64,000 nucleotides of DNA from Muriicola marianensis (GTDB taxonomy: Bacteria; Bacteroidota; Bacteroidia; Flavobacteriales; Flavobacteriaceae), in NCBI RefSeq assembly GCF_014638095.1, contig NZ_BMFH01000002.1, positions 62,001-126,000 on the forward strand. Reading direction: 5' to 3'. The notes below the pieces were generated by a model. It was not told the origin of the DNA, did no database searches, and saw only the letters and a list, made by a program, of their open reading frames with translations. The position numbers and the translations under genes are program-made. This document shows, piece after piece, positions 56,190 through 64,000 of the stretch. Each line of letters opens with the position of its first letter. Within the stretch, counting starts at the first letter, position 1.

Positions 56190-58223
56190 ATGATCAAAAA
56201 GACTGTCTATGGCCTGATCGCTTTTACTGCCCTGGCCGTGGTCTCCTGCACATCCGAAAAGAAAGAAGAAAAAGAACTTACCTCTGGTATCCTGACCCAG
56301 TATATGGATACGACGGTGAATCCCGGCGATAATTTCACGGCCTTCGTCAACGGGACCTGGGTGAAGAACACTCCCATTCCTGACGACAAATCGAGTTACG
56401 GCGTCGGCTATATCGTCTATGAAGAGTCTGAAGAAAACGTGAAGAAGATCATAGAGGAATCTTCTGAGGGGGATTTTGCAGAGGGATCAGATGAGCAAAA
56501 GGTCGGGGATCTTTATACCTCCTACGTAAACTTTGACAAGAGGAACGAGATCGGGGTAGCCCCTTTGAAGCCTGTATTCGAAAAGATCGACGCCCTGGCT
56601 AATTACGACGACCTGGCAACCTATTTTGCCTATGCGAACAAAATGGGAATCAACGTACCGCTGGGACTGTTCATTTACCAGGATTTTAAGGATCCGACAA
56701 TCTACACAGTCTACACCTGGCAATCCGGCCTGGGACTTCCGGACAGGGAATACTATCTCAAGGACGATGAGAGGTCTCAGGAGATCCGCGCCAAATACGT
56801 TGAACACATAGAAAAAATGTTCGACCTGGCCGGACTCCCCAATGGGAAAGAATCAGCCAGTACCGTCATGAACCTGGAGACCGCCCTGGCAGAAGAACAC
56901 ATGGAAAAGGAAAAGACAAGGGACCTGGTTTCCCTCTACAATATGTTTCCGGTAGATACCCTGGGTAATATCATGCCTCAGTTTAACTGGACGGCTTTCC
57001 TGAGTGAAGCCGGACTGGCCCAACAGGAAAAACTGGGCGTACTCATGCTCGATTATACCAAGGCATTGGACGGCATTATCACTTCAACCCCCCTGGATAC
57101 CTGGAAGACTTACCTGAAATGGGGGGTCATCGATGCCAATGCCTCAAGGCTGAACGAGGCCATGGACCGGCAGAACTGGGAATTCTACAGCGCAGAGCTC
57201 AGGGGGACCAAGGAACAGCGCCCGCTTTGGAGACGGGGTGTTTCTGCGGTGAACGGCACCCTTGGTGAGGTCGTGGGCAAGGTATATGTCAAAAAACACT
57301 TCCCCCCGGAGGCCAAGGAAAGAATGGAGAAACTAGTTGAAAACCTGCTCAAGGCCTATGAGGCGAGTATTAAAGAACTCGACTGGATGAGTGATGATAC
57401 CAAGAAAGAGGCCCTTGATAAACTCAGCAAGTTCACTCCCAAGATCGGGTACCCTAACAAATGGAAGGAATACGATTTTGAGATCAAAGAAGATGATCTC
57501 TACGGCAATATGCAGCGTTCTCAGCTGTACGAGTACAACCGGGAGCTAGCCAAGCTGGGGCAACCCATAGACAGGGAAGAATGGGGTATGACACCTCAGA
57601 CCGTCAATGCCTATTACAACCCTACCCTGAACGAGATCGTCTTCCCGGCAGCCATACTGCAGCCTCCCTTCTTCGACCTGAATGCTGAAGATGCGGTAAA
57701 TTATGGATCCATAGGTGCCGTGATCGGGCACGAGATAGGCCATGGCTTTGACGATATGGGCAGCACCTTTGACGGAGATGGGGCCATGCGTAACTGGTGG
57801 ACCGATACTGATAAAGAGGAGTTCAAGAAAAGGACAGGAGCCCTGGTAGAGCAGTACAACCAGTTTGAGGTTCTGCCCGGGCTCAATATCAACGGCGAAT
57901 TCACCCTGGGAGAGAATATTGGTGACCTGGGCGGACTGAGTATCGCCCTGAAAGCCTATAAAATGTCACTAAATGGGGCTGAAGCACCTGTGATGGATGG
58001 ATATACAGGCGAGCAGCGCGTGTTTATCGGCTATGCTCAGTCCTGGAGGAACAAGGCCAGGGATGAAGCCCTGCGCGTTCAGATCAGCACAGACCCACAT
58101 TCACCCGCAGACTTCAGGGTGAACGGAGTGGTGCGGAATGTACCGGAATTTTATTCGGCCTTTGATGTGAAAGAAAGTGATAGCCTGTATCTCGCCCCGG
58201 AGAAACGGGTCAAGATCTGGTAA
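56190..58223 (+). CDS. M13 family (PepO/neprilysin-like) zinc metallopeptidase, lipoprotein
   Basis: The 677-residue protein has a lipoprotein signal (MIKKTVYGLIAFTALAVVSC, cysteine 20), then the M13 N-terminal domain (DTTVNPGDNFTAFVNGTWVK). Its peptidase domain has the zinc motif HEIGH at 514-518 (VIGHEIGHGFDDMG) and GENIGDLGGL with the third zinc ligand Glu. The C-terminal Trp of many M13 enzymes is present as VKIW. Oligopeptide cleavage at the cell envelope is expected; the substrate is not known. Confidence 0.93.
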   Translation: MIKKTVYGLIAFTALAVVSCTSEKKEEKELTSGILTQYMDTTVNPGDNFTAFVNGTWVKNTPIPDDKSSYGVGYIVYEESEENVKKIIEESSEGDFAEGSDEQKVGDLYTSYVNFDKRNEIGVAPLKPVFEKIDALANYDDLATYFAYANKMGINVPLGLFIYQDFKDPTIYTVYTWQSGLGLPDREYYLKDDERSQEIRAKYVEHIEKMFDLAGLPNGKESASTVMNLETALAEEHMEKEKTRDLVSLYNMFPVDTLGNIMPQFNWTAFLSEAGLAQQEKLGVLMLDYTKALDGIITSTPLDTWKTYLKWGVIDANASRLNEAMDRQNWEFYSAELRGTKEQRPLWRRGVSAVNGTLGEVVGKVYVKKHFPPEAKERMEKLVENLLKAYEASIKELDWMSDDTKKEALDKLSKFTPKIGYPNKWKEYDFEIKEDDLYGNMQRSQLYEYNRELAKLGQPIDREEWGMTPQTVNAYYNPTLNEIVFPAAILQPPFFDLNAEDAVNYGSIGAVIGHEIGHGFDDMGSTFDGDGAMRNWWTDTDKEEFKKRTGALVEQYNQFEVLPGLNINGEFTLGENIGDLGGLSIALKAYKMSLNGAEAPVMDGYTGEQRVFIGYAQSWRNKARDEALRVQISTDPHSPADFRVNGVVRNVPEFYSAFDVKESDSLYLAPEKRVKIW

Positions 58224-58247
58224 GAAGAACAAAATATATTGAAAGAG

Positions 58248-58275
58248 AGCCTCCCAGCCAGGGGGGCTTTTTATT
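58248..58275 (+). terminator. Intrinsic terminator after the M13 peptidase gene
   Basis: AGCCTCCC pairs with GGGGGGCT (one G-U pair) around AGCCA and is followed by a T-rich run. Part of it overlaps the end of the small minus-strand lipoprotein gene. Confidence 0.75.
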
Positions 58276-58426
58276 TGGGGATCTCTGTGGTTTTATAAAC
58301 CGCCTGGGTGGTATCATTAGGGGTGAGGATGTCCAGATCGTTGTCACCCTCGTCGTTGGTGCAGCTCCAGGTGAAGATGATAGAGATGATCACAAGCAGA
58401 AAATAAAGCACATAGGGACGTTTCAT
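58271..58426 (-). CDS. Small lipoprotein, 51 residues
   Basis: ATG on the minus strand at 58426 opens a 51-codon frame ending at 58271-58273. The product has a basic start, a hydrophobic stretch (YVLYFLLVIISIIFTW) and a lipoprotein-type cysteine 22 (TWSC), then an acidic tail (TNDEGDNDLDILTPND). The signal-and-lipobox pattern and the fit in a gap otherwise empty of genes support it. It converges with the M13 peptidase gene and is divergent from the esterase gene. The function is unknown and the short length limits confidence. Confidence 0.55.
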   Translation of the reverse strand: MKRPYVLYFLLVIISIIFTWSCTNDEGDNDLDILTPNDTTQAVYKTTEIPK

Positions 58427-58498
58427 AGCTCAATAATTTAGTAGGTGTCGATTACCGAGTTACTGATTATATAAAACGGTCAAAAAGGCCCTTTGGTA

Positions 58499-58529
58499 TT
58501 GCTGACATTCCCAAAAAACGGTACCTTTT
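58499..58529 (+). promoter_or_regulatory. Promoter of the esterase gene
   Basis: TTG at 58499-58501, a 20-base spacer and TACCTTTT at 58522-58529 (last base off). The expected transcript start near 58534 is downstream of the frame opening at 58493, which supports translation from 58550. Confidence 0.5.
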
Positions 58530-58549
58530 ATCGAAAATTTATCGATAAA

Positions 58550-60286
58550 ATGAAAAATACCCTATTCGTACTGGGCTGTTTGATCCTGCTCAGTCTATCC
58601 TGCAAAAGGTCTGATTCCTCAGGGCCGAACGCAGAGATTTCGATTGCCTTTGCTGATTCTTTATCTGAGGATACCCTCGATGGCCGTTTGCTTCTTATGC
58701 TTGCCAGGGATAACAAGGCCGAACCCCGCTTTCAGATCAATGATGGCCCGGGAACCCAGCTGATCTTTGGGATGAATATCGAAGGGATGAAGCCGGGAGA
58801 ATCCGTGAAATTTGATGCAGAAGCCTTCGGATATCCCATCCCGGACCTATCGGAAGTCCCTCCGGGAGAATACTGGGTACAGACCCTGCTTCATGTCTAT
58901 GAGACCTTTAATCTCTCAACAGGACAGACTGTAAAACTCCCTATGGACAACGGGGAAGGACAGCAATGGAACCGGTCTCCCGGAAATCTGTACAGCACTC
59001 CTGTGAAGATCACTGTGGGGAATGACGGTATCGGTTCCTTTAAAGTAGTCATGGATCAGAAGATCCCGCCTATTGAAGAACCGGAGGATACAGAGTGGAT
59101 CAAGCACATCAGGATTCGGTCTGAAAGGCTTTCGGAGTTCTGGGGACGGGATATGTATCTCGGAGCACATGTCCTGCTGCCCAAGGGGTTTAAGGAACAT
59201 CCCGAGGCCCGATACCCCCTGATGATCTTTCACGGGCATTTTCCGGATGATTTCGGTGGATTCAGGACTACGCCTCCCGACCCCGGACTGGAACCGGATT
59301 ATTCGGCAAGATTCGACGTGGAAGGTTACAACATCATACAGCAGCAGGAGGCTTACGATTTCTATCAACGGTGGATCGACCCTGATTTCCCCAGGTTTCT
59401 GATCATCGAGATACAGCATCCTACCCCTTATTACGACGACTCCTACGCGGTGAACTCTGCCAGTCAGGGCCCTTATGGAGACGCCATAACCTATGAATTG
59501 ATCCCCTTTATCGAGTCTCAGTTCAGGGGGTTAGGTGAAGGCTGGTCGCGTTTTCTTTATGGGGGATCTACCGGGGGTTGGGAAGCCCTGGCGGTACAAG
59601 TAAAATACCCGGACGAGTACAACGGCTGTTTCGCTGCCTGTCCCGACCCAATCGATTTCAGGGCGTACTGCCTCACCAATATCTACGAGGATGAGAATGC
59701 CTATTACTACAAAAGCGATTTTGTGGACCTGGAAGTGCCTGCACACAGGGATTACCTGGGGCAGATTCAGGGTACCGTCCGAGGCAACAACCATATGGAA
59801 CTCGTCCTGGGCGACAAGTCGCGCTCCGGCCAGCAATGGGATATCTGGGAGGCTACCTATTCTCCCCAGGGGGAAGATGGATATCCCAAACGCATCTGGG
59901 ATAAGATGACGGGTGAAATAGACCATGAAGTGGCCGAATACTGGAAGGAGAACTTCGACCTGAGGTATATCCTGGAACGCGACTGGGATAAGCTGGGGGA
60001 AAAACTCAGGGGAAAGATCCACATCTACTGCGGGGACATGGACAATTACTACCTCAACAATGCCGTCTACCTTATGGAGGATTTCCTGGAAAGCACTACA
60101 GATCCCTATTACGAAGGGGAAGTGGCATACGGAGACAGGGCAGAACACTGCTGGAATGGGGATCCGGAGCTGCCCAACCACATCTCCAGGCTGAGGTACA
60201 ACAGCATGTATGTGCCTAAGATCATGGACAGGATCTGGAAATCGGCCCCCGCAGGAGCAGATCTGACCAGCTGGCGGTATAAATAA
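58550..60286 (+). CDS. Putative esterase (alpha/beta hydrolase), lipoprotein
   Basis: The 578-residue protein has a lipoprotein signal (MKNTLFVLGCLILLSLSC, cysteine 18), a beta-rich N-terminal part up to about residue 180, then an esterase-D-like hydrolase domain. The nucleophile serine is residue 340 in LYGGSTGGWEAL. Likely partners are Asp in CGDMDNYYLNNA and His in RAEHCWNGDP. PLMIFHGHFPDDF near residue 222 carries the oxyanion region. An ATG at 58493 is in frame but hides the signal and precedes the inferred transcript start. The substrate is unknown. An aldo/keto reductase follows 19 bases later. Confidence 0.8.
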   Translation: MKNTLFVLGCLILLSLSCKRSDSSGPNAEISIAFADSLSEDTLDGRLLLMLARDNKAEPRFQINDGPGTQLIFGMNIEGMKPGESVKFDAEAFGYPIPDLSEVPPGEYWVQTLLHVYETFNLSTGQTVKLPMDNGEGQQWNRSPGNLYSTPVKITVGNDGIGSFKVVMDQKIPPIEEPEDTEWIKHIRIRSERLSEFWGRDMYLGAHVLLPKGFKEHPEARYPLMIFHGHFPDDFGGFRTTPPDPGLEPDYSARFDVEGYNIIQQQEAYDFYQRWIDPDFPRFLIIEIQHPTPYYDDSYAVNSASQGPYGDAITYELIPFIESQFRGLGEGWSRFLYGGSTGGWEALAVQVKYPDEYNGCFAACPDPIDFRAYCLTNIYEDENAYYYKSDFVDLEVPAHRDYLGQIQGTVRGNNHMELVLGDKSRSGQQWDIWEATYSPQGEDGYPKRIWDKMTGEIDHEVAEYWKENFDLRYILERDWDKLGEKLRGKIHIYCGDMDNYYLNNAVYLMEDFLESTTDPYYEGEVAYGDRAEHCWNGDPELPNHISRLRYNSMYVPKIMDRIWKSAPAGADLTSWRYK

Positions 60287-60305
60287 ACTCGAAAAAACGA
60301 ACAAT

Positions 60306-61277
60306 ATGGAATACAGGAGATTTGGCAGGACAAACTGGGAGGTAAGTGAGATTGGGTATGGCATGTGGGGGATGGGTTCCTGGAAGGAATCGGACGACCG
60401 GCTATCAGCCCGGTCACTGGACCTGGCCGTAGAGTTGGGCCTTAATTTCTTCGATACGGCCTGGGGCTATGGAGAAGGGCATAGCGAAAGGCTTTTGGGA
60501 GAACTCCTGAAAAGACACCCCGGGAAAAAACTCTATACAGCAAGTAAGATCCCCCCGAAGAATTTTAAATGGCCCGCCCGTCCTGAGTACACCTTTGAGG
60601 ATTCCTATCCCACGGACCACGTCATGGATTACACCCATCGCACCCTGAAGAACCTGGATGTAGAACAGATAGACCTCATGCAGTTCCATACCTGGGATGA
60701 TACCTGGGCAGAACGGGAAGAGTGGCAGCGTGCCGTGGAAGAGCTGAAGACAGCAGGTAAGGTAGCAGCCATGGGGATCAGCATGAACCGCTGGGAGCCG
60801 GAGAACGGGATCAGAGCTCTGAAGACCGGACTGATAGATACGGTTCAGGTGATCTACAACATCTTCGACCAGGCCCCGGAAGATGAGTTGTTTCCACTAT
60901 GCGATGAGATGGATATTGGAGTGATCGCGAGGGTCCCTTTTGACGAGGGCACGCTCACCGGCAACATCACGAAAGACACAGTCTTCCCCAAAGGCGACTG
61001 GAGGGGTACCTATTTCGTGCCTGAAAACCTGATCCCGAGTGCGGAAAGGGCAGACCGGCTCAGGCCCCTGGTGCCCCAGGACATGACCATGGCAGAGATG
61101 GCGCTCCGATTTATCCTGATGAACGACCAGGTAGACACGGTGATCCCGGGTATGAGAAAAGGGGAACACGTACGATCCAATATCGGCACCAGTGACGGGA
61201 GAGGACTGGATGAAACTCTGTATACCGCCCTGCGCGCCCATCGCTGGGATCGGGTCCCAACTTCCTGGTCTCAATAA
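60306..61277 (+). CDS. Aldo/keto reductase
   Basis: The 323-residue protein has RRFGRTNWEVSEIGYGMWGM, FFDTAWGYGEGHSERLLGE (catalytic Asp and Tyr), YTASKIPP (Lys) and LMQFHTWDD (His position), plus ending GMRKGEHVRSNIGTSDGRGL, the NADPH-binding region. It reduces aldehydes or ketones in the cytoplasm; the substrate is unknown. It probably forms an operon with the upstream esterase and the small membrane protein 12 bases downstream. Confidence 0.9.
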   Translation: MEYRRFGRTNWEVSEIGYGMWGMGSWKESDDRLSARSLDLAVELGLNFFDTAWGYGEGHSERLLGELLKRHPGKKLYTASKIPPKNFKWPARPEYTFEDSYPTDHVMDYTHRTLKNLDVEQIDLMQFHTWDDTWAEREEWQRAVEELKTAGKVAAMGISMNRWEPENGIRALKTGLIDTVQVIYNIFDQAPEDELFPLCDEMDIGVIARVPFDEGTLTGNITKDTVFPKGDWRGTYFVPENLIPSAERADRLRPLVPQDMTMAEMALRFILMNDQVDTVIPGMRKGEHVRSNIGTSDGRGLDETLYTALRAHRWDRVPTSWSQ

Positions 61278-61289
61278 ACCTAACGGAAT

Positions 61290-61502
61290 ATGGAACGCAA
61301 AAGATTTATCGCTCAGGTAGGCATAGCAGCCATCCTTTATGTCCTGATCTCATTGATCCTCGAAAAAGAGATCACTAAGGAGGTGCTGGTCCGGGAATTA
61401 CGAGACGGACTGGTCTTTGGCCTTGTCTACGCCATTTTTCTCTGGATATGGAATCGTTTCAAATCCCGTAAAGGTCCTGAAAATGGAGAAACCAGAACAT
61501 AG
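61290..61502 (+). CDS. Small membrane protein
   Basis: The 70-residue protein has two hydrophobic stretches (IAQVGIAAILYVLISLIL and LVFGLVYAIFLWIW) with a charged loop between (EKEITKEVLVRELRD) and a basic C-terminus. I do not recognise the family. It lies 12 bases after the aldo/keto reductase and ends 4 bases from the convergent NmrA-like gene. Confidence 0.6.
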   Translation: MERKRFIAQVGIAAILYVLISLILEKEITKEVLVRELRDGLVFGLVYAIFLWIWNRFKSRKGPENGETRT

Positions 61503-61506
61503 TGGC

Positions 61507-62469
61507 TTATGCCGTTTCTGTTTGGACCGGGATCTTCTCCTTGTTTTTCTTCAGCCAGTTCTCAAAGTTTAGCAGGTCCGGATTGAGCTTTCTGGCTTCC
61601 TTCGGATCCCTTGCTTTACAGAAATCAGACTCAAAGTCGACCTTGAATTGATACATATTCGCAAGATCATCGGCTCCGGGAAATCCAAAGGAACGGTACA
61701 TCTCGGGGGTTACTGCATTGTACTTCACGGTTTTGCCCATGACCCGGGTGAAGGTATCTGCCATTTCTTTGCCTGTCAGGTGCTCTCCGGCAATTCCAAC
61801 AGTCTTTCCCTGGTAGGTTTTGCCTGCCTTGAAGATACCATGAACACACTTCCCTATGTCCTCAACGGCAATACCGGGCATTTTAGCATCGGCCAGGGGG
61901 AAGGTGATGGCCAGTACCCCGTCGGGTCCTCTCTGTGGCTCAGCCCCGAAATAAATAAAATTATCCCAGAAGAAGGAGGTCAGCAATAAGGTATAGGGAA
62001 TGCCACCGCGTTCAAAGTACGCATTGGCAACGCCTTTTGCATCGAAGTGCGGCACCTTGTACTTACCCATGAGGGTGGGCATTCTGTCGTCACTCAGGGG
62101 GACTAATTTTCGGGTGTCCTCAAGGGTAGACCACACTATGTGGGAGATTTTTGCCTCAGCTGCAGCTTCGGCCATGTTTTGGGCGTGTTGCAATTCTTTT
62201 TCAGGAGAGAGATGTTCCCAGAAGAAGGTCACGCAAAAGGCTCCATAAGCCCCTTTAAATGCTTTGACAAGGCTGGCTTTATCTGATACATCGGCCTCTA
62301 CGACTTCGGCTCCTTTCTGGGAAAGTGCTTTCGCTTTATCTGAATTTGCATCACGGGTAATCGCCCTGACGGCGAATTCACCTGAGGGATCATTGAGGAC
62401 GGCATGGACGACACCACCCCCCTGGGCACCTGTGGCGCCCACAACGGCAATGATTTTTTTGGATTTCAT
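61507..62469 (-). CDS. NmrA-like family NAD(P)-binding protein
   Basis: The 320-residue protein has the Rossmann loop VVGATGAQGGGVVHAVL and matches NmrA/HSCARG-type redox sensors or atypical reductases: AVRAITRDANSDKAKALSQK, GAFCVTFFWEH and GIPYTLLLTSFFWDNF. Such proteins bind NADP(H) and often lack catalytic residues. Function here is inferred from the fold alone. A palindrome lies 58 bases upstream. Confidence 0.85.
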   Translation of the reverse strand: MKSKKIIAVVGATGAQGGGVVHAVLNDPSGEFAVRAITRDANSDKAKALSQKGAEVVEADVSDKASLVKAFKGAYGAFCVTFFWEHLSPEKELQHAQNMAEAAAEAKISHIVWSTLEDTRKLVPLSDDRMPTLMGKYKVPHFDAKGVANAYFERGGIPYTLLLTSFFWDNFIYFGAEPQRGPDGVLAITFPLADAKMPGIAVEDIGKCVHGIFKAGKTYQGKTVGIAGEHLTGKEMADTFTRVMGKTVKYNAVTPEMYRSFGFPGADDLANMYQFKVDFESDFCKARDPKEARKLNPDLLNFENWLKKNKEKIPVQTETA

Positions 62470-62526
62470 GATGGGTATATTAGTGGTTGATCATACCCTA
62501 TTAAGATACGAAAAAAGAAGAGATGT

Positions 62527-62546
62527 ATCCTTGTCTGAACAAGGAT
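62527..62546. repeat. Perfect 8-base palindrome between VOC and NmrA-like genes
   Basis: ATCCTTGT and ACAAGGAT flank a CTGA loop. On the minus strand a T-rich run follows 10 bases later, so it could end the VOC transcript weakly, or be an operator for the NmrA-like gene. Confidence 0.5.
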
Positions 62547-62581
62547 GATTATCTCATTACCAGAAACTTATCCCTCGGATT

Positions 62582-63004
62582 TTACTTGGCGAATAACTGC
62601 CCCATGTCCTTGAAGGCCTTGAACTCGAGGGCATTCCCCGCCGGGTCCAGGAAGAACATGGTCGCCTGTTCCCCGACCTCCCCCTGAAAGCGGATGTAAG
62701 GTTCGATGATAAAATCAATGCCCTTGGCTTTCAGGTCCTTCGAGAAATCCTGGAAGGTGTCCCACGGCAGGACCACCCCATAGTGAGGCACCGGTACATT
62801 CTTGCCGTCAACCGGATTGGTATGCAGATCCTCTTCCGATTTAGGTTTGTAGTGTATCACCAGCTGATGTCCGAAGAAGTTGAAATCGACCCAGTGGTCG
62901 CTGCTTCGCCCTTCGGAGCAATTGAGAACATCGCGATAAAAAGTACGGCACTCATCCAGGTTATGGACGGGAATAGCCACGTGAAAGGGAGTGATTGTCG
63001 ACAT
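62582..63004 (-). CDS. VOC family (glyoxalase/dioxygenase-type) protein
   Basis: The 140-residue protein begins [20 protein letters not shown] and has [36 protein letters not shown] and [13 protein letters not shown]. These are the paired beta-alpha-beta-beta-beta units of the VOC fold with His 8, His ~97 and Glu near 130 as likely metal ligands. A lyase, isomerase or dioxygenase role is possible. It is transcribed leftward, 112 bases from the NmrA-like gene. Confidence 0.82.
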   Translation of the reverse strand: MSTITPFHVAIPVHNLDECRTFYRDVLNCSEGRSSDHWVDFNFFGHQLVIHYKPKSEEDLHTNPVDGKNVPVPHYGVVLPWDTFQDFSKDLKAKGIDFIIEPYIRFQGEVGEQATMFFLDPAGNALEFKAFKDMGQLFAK

Positions 63005-63068
63005 ACAATAAGATCTGTTCGTTTGAGTTCGTCAATACTGATATTGGAATGTTAAAAGTAAGCCATTT

Positions 63069-63908
63069 CTAGGTATTCAGGAAATCCATCACCTGCTCGC
63101 TTACAAAGTCCTGGTGCATAGAATGACCGTAACCTTTAGTCTTGATCAGCCTGCTGCCTTTCCAGTTCTTATGTACCTTTTCAGAAGCCCTGAATGGGGC
63201 TATAGTGTCAAGTTCATCGTGGATGAGCAGCCCCTCGATGTTGAGGTCTTTCGCGTAAATCGCTGTCGAAAATTCACGGATCCCAAACCCGAATTTCCTT
63301 TTCAAATACCTGTCGAGGGCCCGGAACACGGCATCGTTGAATCTCAGTATCCTCTTGTATTGTAGCATTAGGTCCTCCAGATCCGAGGGAGACCCGATCG
63401 TCACTATCTTCTTCAGGGAGTTCTCCGGATGCAGGTATTGATGATAGACAGCGGTGAGTCCGCCCATGGAATGGCCGATGATATAGTCGGGTTGATAGGC
63501 TTCCACTACGGCCCTCGTGCATGCCGTGTAGCGGATCACATTCATTATCTTTCCGGTGGAATGCCCATGTGCCGGGCCGTCGAAAGCTAAGATCTCATAT
63601 CCGGCCTCTTTCAGAAATCCGATGAGGTTCCTCCAACGAAAGGTATTGCTTTCCCACCCGTGAAGCAACAGCACCTTCCTGCCTTTCCCCTCCCATCGGT
63701 AGGTCTGGATCTCCATATCCTCTACGGTGATGCGTTCATAGGCTGCATCGGCCAGAAAATCACTTTGAATGGGTAGTACCTTGCCTCTTCTCGGGGTGCA
63801 GAACAGGAGATATGCTTTATGGGCTACCTTTTCGGGAGCAAAAAGCACCAGCAGGTTAAAATATTTTCCGATGGCAAGGGGCAGGAGCCTTTGAAAAAAT
63901 CTTTTCAA
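63069..63908 (-). CDS. Alpha/beta hydrolase
   Basis: The 279-residue protein has VLLLHGWESNTFRWRNLIGF (oxyanion region), the nucleophile serine in IIGHSMGGLTAVYH, Asp in LIHDELDTIAPF and His in KGYGHSMHQDF, the complete triad. A hydrophobic N-terminus (LLPLAIGKYFNLLVLFAP) may anchor it. The start is TTG at 63908, since no ATG occurs in frame before residue 64. It overlaps the stop of an open frame entering from the right edge, so coupled translation is possible. The substrate is unknown. Confidence 0.8.
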   Translation of the reverse strand: MKRFFQRLLPLAIGKYFNLLVLFAPEKVAHKAYLLFCTPRRGKVLPIQSDFLADAAYERITVEDMEIQTYRWEGKGRKVLLLHGWESNTFRWRNLIGFLKEAGYEILAFDGPAHGHSTGKIMNVIRYTACTRAVVEAYQPDYIIGHSMGGLTAVYHQYLHPENSLKKIVTIGSPSDLEDLMLQYKRILRFNDAVFRALDRYLKRKFGFGIREFSTAIYAKDLNIEGLLIHDELDTIAPFRASEKVHKNWKGSRLIKTKGYGHSMHQDFVSEQVMDFLNT

Positions 63909-64000
63909 GACGAAGCAATTCCTGGGATAACCCTTGCGGGATCACCTGTTTTACTACCTAATTCCATCCTACCATCATATACTTGATCCTGGCCTTGTCC
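63905..64000 (-). CDS. C-terminal end of an upstream gene, cut by window edge (uncertain frame)
   Basis: Two minus-strand frames enter from the right edge and both lack a start. One runs 31 codons to a TGA that overlaps the TTG start of the hydrolase. The other ends at TAG 63958-63960 and gives a 13-residue tail, DKARIKYMMVGWN, whose codon choice looks more like the neighbouring genes. The sequence is too short to decide which is real. Confidence 0.3.
   Translation of the reverse strand, partial: GQGQDQVYDGRMELGSKTGDPARVIPGIASS

Overview
The window looks like a chromosomal segment of a marine Bacteroidetes, most probably a member of the Flavobacteriaceae. The evidence is the gene families present (SusC/SusD pairs, DUF5723, CtlX, FecR with a TonB receptor, proteorhodopsin with Blh), the order rpsL-rpsG-fusA-rpsJ...rpsD-rpoA-rplQ followed by carA-eno-gltA, and promoters of the Bacteroidetes type (TTG, about 19 bases, TAnnTTTG) in front of many genes. 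The genus cannot be fixed from the sequence. I see no rRNA, tRNA, CRISPR array, insertion sequence, prophage or broken gene.

Layout. Positions 1-12.5 kb hold housekeeping and secreted-protein genes: an edge-truncated methyltransferase-like gene, mpl, a DUF1569 protein, radC with a deacetylase-like gene and a YjjG-type phosphatase, a run of three secreted or envelope proteins including a DUF5723 protein, rarA, a rhomboid protease, rlmB and two tandem paralogous secreted proteins. Positions 12.6-18.4 kb hold a minus-strand operon susC-susD-lipoprotein with no carbohydrate-active enzyme beside it. Positions 18.9-36.1 kb hold a nearly unbroken translation super-operon of 32 genes (streptomycin, S10, spc and alpha operons run together), including rpmD and rpmJ, which are short and easily missed. 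Two gaps inside it, before rplC and before rpsD, look like structured regulatory leaders.

Positions 36.2-46 kb hold carA, eno, gltA, two amidinotransferase-fold enzymes of arginine/citrulline metabolism (a DDAH-like protein and CtlX), a two-gene minus-strand unit (SDR/DUF2867 protein and an unknown protein) and argS. Positions 46.0-47.7 kb hold a compact light-energy cassette: a proton-pumping proteorhodopsin and, divergently, the Blh dioxygenase that makes its retinal from beta-carotene. Their candidate promoters overlap in an 80-base gap. Positions 47.7-53.7 kb hold an ECF sigma factor, a FecR-type anti-sigma factor and a TonB receptor with an STN signalling domain, plus a divergent lipoprotein built of internal repeats. 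An identical 12-base motif lies before both the fecR gene and the lipoprotein gene; this is the best candidate here for an undescribed regulated system.

Positions 53.8-64 kb hold ffh, folD, an M13 lipoprotein peptidase, a very small lipoprotein gene (51 codons), a lipoprotein esterase with an aldo/keto reductase and a small membrane protein, then a minus-strand group (NmrA-like, VOC and alpha/beta hydrolase proteins) that continues off the right edge. Most of the window is conventional core genome. The least-explained parts are 47.7-53.7 kb, the two ribosomal leaders and the secreted proteins of unknown role.
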